From Sarcocystis neurona (taxonomy: Eukaryota; Apicomplexa; Conoidasida; Eucoccidiorida; Sarcocystidae): DNA of 64,000 nucleotides. The notes under the pieces are model-generated. The model saw only the letters and a list, made by a program, of their open reading frames with translations, had not been told where the DNA came from and ran no database searches. The stretch covers positions 2,873,960 through 2,937,959 of the forward strand of contig KL647296.1 of NCBI GenBank assembly GCA_000727475.1, given 5' to 3'. The translations under genes were made by a program, and so were the position numbers. Positions 56,901 to 64,000 of the stretch are shown piece after piece; positions within the stretch are counted from its first letter, which is position 1, and each line of letters starts with the position of its first letter.

Positions 56901-59900
56901 TCAATAGAATCTTCCCCACTGAATAACGCGCGATGTGGGCGTTGCAGGTGTATATACACCCACGTCGCTATACGTACACCCACACACACATGCGCGTGTG
57001 CTTTGCTTCGTGATGCAGCTTTTGTTACTGAACTCCGGAAACGAAGAAAAAACAGGAAACACACGAGCTGCCGTTCTTGTTTCCCCTTTGTCTCTTTCTT
57101 CTGCGTCTCGTCCTTCCCTGCTGCTTGCTCTGCCGCTGTTGCCGGTGCGTGTCCTGCTCGGCGGCAGCAGGTAAGAGGATAAAGAGCAACTTTTGCTGCG
57201 TTAGCAAAATATTTAAGAAAAGGGAAAGAAACGACAAGTAGCCCCACGAAGAAAAAAATCCGCCACCAAGCGGGGAAGAAACGAAAAAGAGAGCCCCCAG
57301 GAAGACAAAAAGTCTGCCATCGAGCGACGACGAAGGCATGGAAATCCCAAAGCTTGCAAGATGTGCTCAAAACTGCGCCTCCTCTTCCTCGACTTCCTCT
57401 ACGCACGCAGAAAAAAACAGGAAGTCCAAACTTCTGCAGAAACAAGTCTACTATTCCTCCTTCCTCTAGACATCTGTAGACGGCCGTATGTGACGACGTG
57501 TTTATATATACATATGCGCATACTGACAAACTCGCGCACGTACATTTGTGTGTATAAATATGTATACGTACGTATTTACGGGAATACCTCAGCTCTCCAC
57601 ATACACACTTATGTGCTAGGGGAGGTTCAATCGTCTTTTACCGGTTTTGGCTACTATGGATACATATATTTATGGGAGTATACAACCACATGAAAAGAAG
57701 AGAGAAGAGAAGAGAGGGAGAAGAAAGGTAGTCATACGTAGGTGAAAGGAGACATGGAAGAAATAAGTACATATTCTCCGTTTCTACGTGCATAGGTACT
57801 TAGATAAAGATGCAGGTGTACCAACCTGTGAGTATTCATGTACGTGTGGTAAAACAGATACATATACATATGTGTATAGGTGGTTCTGTTTATACTCTCG
57901 TTCAGACGTATACATGCATATATACACACACGTATCGATTCAGTCATATGTTGGGTCGCTCACGTTCAGCAAGGATGAAAGCATATAGTGCGCGGGAGTA
58001 ACAGGTAGAATGAGAAAAGGTTGAAGGGAAGGAAAGTGTGGAGTATTTTAAGAGTCAGACGGGCGAGAGTGAGACGAGAGCGGGAGAACAGAAATTTAGA
58101 AAGGTAAACAGAAAACGGATGATAGATGACGCGGAAAGAACACGAGTAGAAGTGTGGAAAAAAGTGGGAAGCCTTCTTTTGCAACAAACCACAAAGGCGG
58201 GAAGACTGAAGACTCTCACAGCACATCAACTGAAGAAAAGAAACTGCGGAGCCGTTTAAGAAAGAGCGTCCTCTGCAAGTGACGCAAAGAACTCGACAAG
58301 AGTGACTGAAAAATGGTTCAATATTCTGCTGTATCAACTAGCGAGACAAGGTTTTACGTGGCAGACACACGCGCCAGAAGACGGGGATGCTAAAGGCTTG
58401 TGCTGGCTGTCAGAAGAAGGAAGAAAAGCTAAGCGGACAATGGAGACGAAACCGACGGAGGACAAAACGAGGTAAAGAAGAATGGAAGGCGTCGTCCTCC
58501 GTTTCATTTTACGCACAAGTCTATCGAAGGCTTGTAGAATAGAAAGACAGAGCGTGCTTTTTAGTGAAGGTCAAAAAAAGCTTCTCAATGTATTGGAAGG
58601 ACTTTCCTCCTCAATTCTGCGTGGATCTGTGTGTGTGTCCGTAAGTGGGCACGTCTAAACAGTTGCATGGAGGCGAAAGCCCTCCGTTCGCTCAAACAGC
58701 CAAAAAATTCAGTTCTCTGCTTCATTGACGGTCCGGTTTGAACGAGGGGTCAAGAAAAAAATGATGCGTGTACGCGTGTATGTGGTTTTGCACACGGAGG
58801 GGTGGACAGAAAGCAGCCAAGTGCAACATGCCGGAAAAAAGCCTTTGCAAGCATTTCCGGCAACACAAGGGTCTCGATAGACCATCGAGAAAATCCTTTA
58901 AAGGCCAAATAACGGCTGTGTCCTACACAAGGAGACACAAAGATCGGCCAACGCGTTACGAAGCCGGACAGCCACGCAAATATCTTCACGCAGGCAAAAG
59001 CATTGTTCTGCGGAACATTCCACTATGCTTGGACCATAACCTACTACCTCCAAGATCTGAGGCAGTACTGCAGTTGTACAAATTTTTACAAAGAATAGGA
59101 AATAAATGGCACGTGCATACGCAGACGGATTTCATCCGCTACAGAAAGCACATCATATTTCCGCGCGACGCTTGCACACAAAGGAGAGCTATCAATAGCC
59201 TATCAAATGTCGTGCAATAAAAACAACTCTTGACTTGCGAAACTAAAGAGTTGGGTCGACAAGTGCTTGGAAGTCGAGCGAGAGAGAGAGAACGAAAGGG
59301 AGGTCACGCAGAAGTTACGGCCGACGCAAAAAGACACGAGAGCTGGTGCATGCACGCTCGAGGAAGTGGACCACCGGGCGTCTGCAAGAAAATTTTGTCT
59401 TCATGAACAGGTCATTTTTCTTTGAACCGGTGCTTACGAAAGCCTTCGGAGAGACGTACTCCGTAAATCTTTGAATGGTGGAAGTAGGTGGATGGGCACA
59501 CGTGTCTACGATGTACACATGTATGCACAGTATAGGTGTATACAGAGCGAGAGACATAGGTAAACACATACACAATCGTATACACACGCTTATGGTGTAC
59601 ATATATATACATATATATATTGGTAGATAGATAGATATATGCATACGCATTTGCATGTACTTATGCGTACTGCAGACGTGATTCCCAAAATTACTGGACA
59701 TTTCCTTTTTTCCCTTGCCCATATAGCGCTGCCTACCTGTAGAGGTAAGACAAAAGTGCGCGCACCACATACTGGGAAAAAGCGTTTACACCAAGAGAGA
59801 GTGTGTCCACTACACGAAAAATACGTAGGAAAACACTTGTCTCGTACTTCGTACTAAGCCTCCTTCACTCAGAAGGACGCGCGCTGAACATCATACAGCG

Positions 59901-60786
59901 GCAAAGGTGAAAAGTGAAGGATTCCTTGGAGCTTTCAACTTCCTCATTGCCCTTGCTTGCAACTACACACGGGCAGTGCACAAAACGACGACAGAAGAAA
60001 GAAATAGTGTCTGCGGTCCAGCACGAGTTTCTTTTATCCTCAAAGGAGAACTCTTGCTTCTCTCCGCAATGGAAGCCACCACGCAATATACGTATGCAGT
60101 AAACTTGAGAATGCAGAGTTTCCCGTGTTCAACGTTCTCTGCTGAATTTTCTTGTCGCAATCTAGTAGCTGTTACCGGTAACAGAGTGACGCACAACAGG
60201 TATTAAGCAATCTGACACCTGTTACCTGTAACAGAGTGACAACTACAGCAGGCATGAGCACTACATGAGATAGAAGAAGAAAGACGGTGTCCTGCAGCCT
60301 GAACTATACAAAAGTTCTTCAAGTGAATGTAGAATCCGTTGGGCTTGAGAAAACATGCAAATACCTTGTGCCTTGATAGAGGCAACCTTTATTCTTCATC
60401 AGCCAGTGTAGCAGTTTTACTGAGTTGTGTATCAAGCCAAACGTACGTGTTGAGGAGCATCACAAGGGGGTTCTGTACACACGCTTGTAGATATACGTGT
60501 GTATATATATATGTGCATATATGTGTGCACATCTGTATTTCTTGTCAGCCGGTTGAAGGAAATCTCGATATTTTATTTCCAAAGAGGAAGAGGAAGTTTA
60601 GCCTAAGCGCGTCGACTGCTTAATGCATCAGCATGTGTTCTTTTGTATCTGCCATTGTCCAAAACATACGTGTACTCAGTCTGTGTGTATATACAAGTAA
60701 ACGCACTGATCTTTTTGGCGTAGCGATTTATGTTGGTCTTTGTCTTCTCTCGCCATTATTCTGCGTTCGGACGGTGCGCAGGCGTG

Positions 60787-60827
<41 letters not shown>

Positions 60828-63800
60828 GTATTCAAGGGGGTGTGTACCTTGTCATCTGTCTATAAATGTAACACGTATCCAGCCGTACACAATGAGCAAC
60901 AGTGTTCTCCAGATAGTGTAGTCCTTACGCCAACCTTTAGACGAGCGAACAATAAATGAAGAAGACGTTCAACACGCATTGAAACGGAACTGATTCAACC
61001 TAGAATTCACACACGAAGAATCCATGGGACTGTAATGCCACCGGTACGTTGAGACGTTTTCTACTTCTCCCTACCACAGTATACTGGACTTGATTTTGAA
61101 CCGAATGAAGGTGTACATACGTATAGTTCTGTCGTCTCTGATGATGGAAATACACGTGAACAAGCCGCGTCCTTTCTGCTTCAGCTGACGCACCAGAAGC
61201 GTTTCCAAAGTGTACGTTACGTGGCACGATTCAGTTTACACAGGATGAATACACGCGCAGTGTAAGCATTGTTTACGTGTACGTGCTAGCATTAATCAAT
61301 AATGAAGGAGGCGGAGGAATGAACTATGCAGTTACATCTCTCTCGTTGTAGGACAAGTGCTTAGTGTACTCTACTTGTGAACTAGCACAGTGGCTGAGGA
61401 TTTGAAGGCTGTCTTTGATTTTGCCGCCGTGACCGACCACTGCGCAAAGATGGTGTAGCGGTACAATATTTTTGTCATCGAGAGATCTGCATCATATAAT
61501 TCAATGTGTGACTTCGAAAGCCACATTAAACGTCACGGCGATATCGATCTACTGTGTAGGGATGGTGTACGAGTAGCATGAAGGTGTAATCGAGCCGCCC
61601 TCACCAGAATAGCGGTAACTGCCTATATGTGCAGCGACACACAAGTCTATCAGTCCGGTTTGTCTCTGCAGACATATTTCCAAGTATCACCATGCGTGTG
61701 TGTATTTGTGTAGACCTGCGCGTCTACACAGACGTAGAAGCACCTTCTACATATTCACACACGTAGGTTGTTGCTCGGAACATATACGCAATATAGTGCT
61801 GCATCTGTTGTTTGCCATTCTGCCGCGAATTCGTTTGTATGCTACGCGGGAAAATAAAATTTGTCTGAATGAATCGGGACATCCTTGCATGCCAACCACG
61901 GACAGAGCAACGATTTGTTACCATGTTTACAACACAATACGTAAAGTTCTTTTCCTGACACTTACGACACTTACACAACCTTGACACTTCTGTACTTCTC
62001 GGGGTTCTTGACGCTAGTGTGTGAATACCACTATGTGAGAGCAACAGATGCATGCACCACAGAAGCGCTGGCATCCTACGATACAACAGGAAACAGCTAG
62101 CAAAGCGAAAAGCTCCTATCGCCGTCGGCGTCAGTACTATGGCGGGAGTACTTCCTCGCATTCACTTGCACACACACTGGAGACCTTGTCTGTGTTACAC
62201 TCTGCCATAAGCGACGTCCTTCCATTGTGACTTATCCAACAAACTGCGAGGCCTTCTTTTTCGGACACGCGTAGACGGCACGGAAGCATCTGAGCTTCCA
62301 AATATATGTATACGATGCACCTGCTCTGGGATTTGCATACCTTCACAGGTGGCAGCAGCTTACGTGCACGGCAAGGAATGTCGGTATTACACACCGTGGG
62401 ATTGATCTGCGAGGATCGGTGGTTTTCTTGCACACCCCGTTGACGGCTGTCCAGTTGGTGTTTCTTAAATGAAAACAAACGTTTTCTGGTTCGCAAGATG
62501 ACGACGGCCAATTCACGACACACATTTACCAGACAGTGCATAGCCCCTTATGCGACACTAATATGCTCTGGAATGCTACAAGAGCATTTAGAGGTCGTAT
62601 TATTTAGCTGCGTGTACGCTTTAACGAGATTCTAGAGGGCGCTGCGACAAGAAAAACGCAGCTCACATCCGGCCGCTCCAGAAGTTCTTTGACCCCTTAC
62701 TACTCTCCGTCCGCCCCCATCTGCTTTTTGCCCTTCTTAAATACGCTCTAAGGTACAGAAAACGGCTTCGTTGGCCTTCCCGTGACAAATCGTCCTCTTC
62801 CCGTAAGTACTCGACAGCGTACGCGTACAGGTGTGCGTACGTCTCCATAGTACTAGCGCTCACAGTCGCACGATTGTCTGTACCGCATTTATGTACGTAT
62901 ATATACATATATATATGTATATATATATATGAGAACCTGTAGATAAAACTGTACTGTAACGCAAACGCAAACAGACAAGCGCATAGGAACACAGACGTGC
63001 GAGTACAGCCTTTCTACCGACGCTTTCATAGGGCCGCAGCCGTGCGTCCCTTCTTGCTGATTTGCTACAGGGCAAAGAAGAGCTGGTGTCAATAATAAGC
63101 CACCTGCAGTATCTGTGTAGACCTACACAAACTTTGTACACGAGAGACGAGCTGTGTGTCTTTTACAATTGTATATACCCGTGCGTATACACCTGTGTGC
63201 TTGAAAACATCTCTACGAGAACAAGTCGTGTGTGACTCGCGCATGGTCTTTATTGATGGGGATCTAGGTGGAGGTGGTATATGTAGAATTGACACAGTCC
63301 GCAGGAAGATGCACACTGCACTGTTCTCAAATTCACACGCGTGTACACACACGTATAAATGTCTATACTGTTGCAGTATTAGTTTTCGTCTATTCCCACA
63401 ACGCTTTGCAGAATACATATTTTCGTCGACTTGTATGCATGCGGACTCGCTTTTTATGCCGAAAGCGTGCGTCTTCCCTGTGTTTCCATTTTCAAATGTG
63501 TGTTCCGCGATACGTGTAGCTGAAGCATTCTCCTGAATTCTCTTTCTCAAGATATGCCTACACCTGTGTGGTCTTACGTATGTCCAAGCGCATACAGTGT
63601 ATACGGTGTTTTTTACAGAGAGAACAGATTACGAGTGTCTTCCGCTATATGTGCTCGTGTACATATGCAAATCTGTGGAAATCCACGCATATGGCTCTAG
63701 AGAACGAAGACGTGAATGGTGTGTTAGCGGCAGTTTCCACCTATTAACATCGACAAAGATGACTCTTAGGGAACTACGAGAGAAGCAGCGTATCCCTTCA

Positions 63801-64000
63801 GCCATGTCTACGCTTCCATAAGAGGCACGTTTCACGTGCCTATTCATCTTAACGGCAGGTAGTCGTGCTGCCACTTACATCCCCCCGGACGCGCTCTTTT
63901 CCATTCGGGTCCCATGCACAATCGTATTTTCAAAAGACATGTGTTTTCCTTTACCACGTGTACTTCGTGTTCCCCCATGAACATCAACCGGCGGACCGAT
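56901..64000. other. Repeat-poor region, no gene supported
   Basis: About 7 kb. The plus-strand frame at 58768-59220 (150 codons) starts with GTG and shows no motif. The minus-strand frame 57025-57339 starts with ATG and is hydrophobic then basic, but has no recognisable family. Short AT microsatellites occur near 60805, 59600 and 62895. The remaining sequence has no structure I can name. Confidence 0.5.

Noticed and set aside
58768..59220. 150-codon plus-strand frame, basic and Cys/His-containing
   Set aside because: It begins with GTG, has no recognisable family or splice partners, and its composition matches its surroundings.
1..64000. Search for CRISPR arrays, insertion sequences, tRNA/rRNA genes and telomere-like TTTAGGG repeats
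   Set aside because: None seen by eye. The tandem arrays present are microsatellite or minisatellite DNA in a eukaryotic genome, not CRISPR. Small RNA genes could be missed without a covariance search.

Overview
The window looks like nuclear DNA of an Eimeria-type coccidian (Apicomplexa). Several things point there. Genes carry long homopolymer-coding CAG/GCA runs (Ala, Gln, Ser). Long CTG/CAG triplet tracts and AT/ACAT microsatellites fill the introns. Proteins match eukaryotic and apicomplexan families: an RTEL1-type iron-sulfur helicase, a formate/nitrite transporter and a plasma-membrane-type syntaxin. The genus is inferred from this style; the species cannot be told. Most long open frames here are translations of microsatellites and are not genes. 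Both large genes had to be rebuilt from exons using splice sites, codon phase and conserved motifs.

Layout. (1) 1-13,913, minus strand: the 5' part of an RTEL1-like helicase gene. Six exons were placed, the introns are 1.2-3.7 kb and packed with repeats, and the 3' end lies outside the window. (2) 13,914-16,020: a CTG/CAG block with a 363-N gap whose two flanks carry the same 72 bp. (3) 16,020-39,930: repeat-poor DNA with three intronless genes. These are a formate/nitrite transporter (FNT, plus strand, 21,133-22,755) and two tandem paralogous multi-pass membrane proteins of unknown family (minus strand, 27,627-28,625 and 32,967-33,968). (4) 39,933-53,467, minus strand: a complete seven-exon syntaxin (Qa-SNARE) of 368 residues spread over 13.5 kb. 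(5) 53,468-56,900: another CTG/CAG block upstream of it. (6) 57-64 kb: repeat-poor DNA with no gene I can support.

The window therefore alternates repeat-rich, repeat-poor, repeat-rich, repeat-poor. This resembles the R/P segmentation described for Eimeria tenella chromosome 1. The genes do not form a pathway: one maintains DNA, one moves lactate/formate across a membrane, one drives vesicle fusion, and two are unassigned membrane proteins. The most unusual material is non-coding: an intronic array of about ten copies of an element built around the 12-bp palindrome ACGCATATGCGT, and several separate tandem repeat families, each confined to a single intron.
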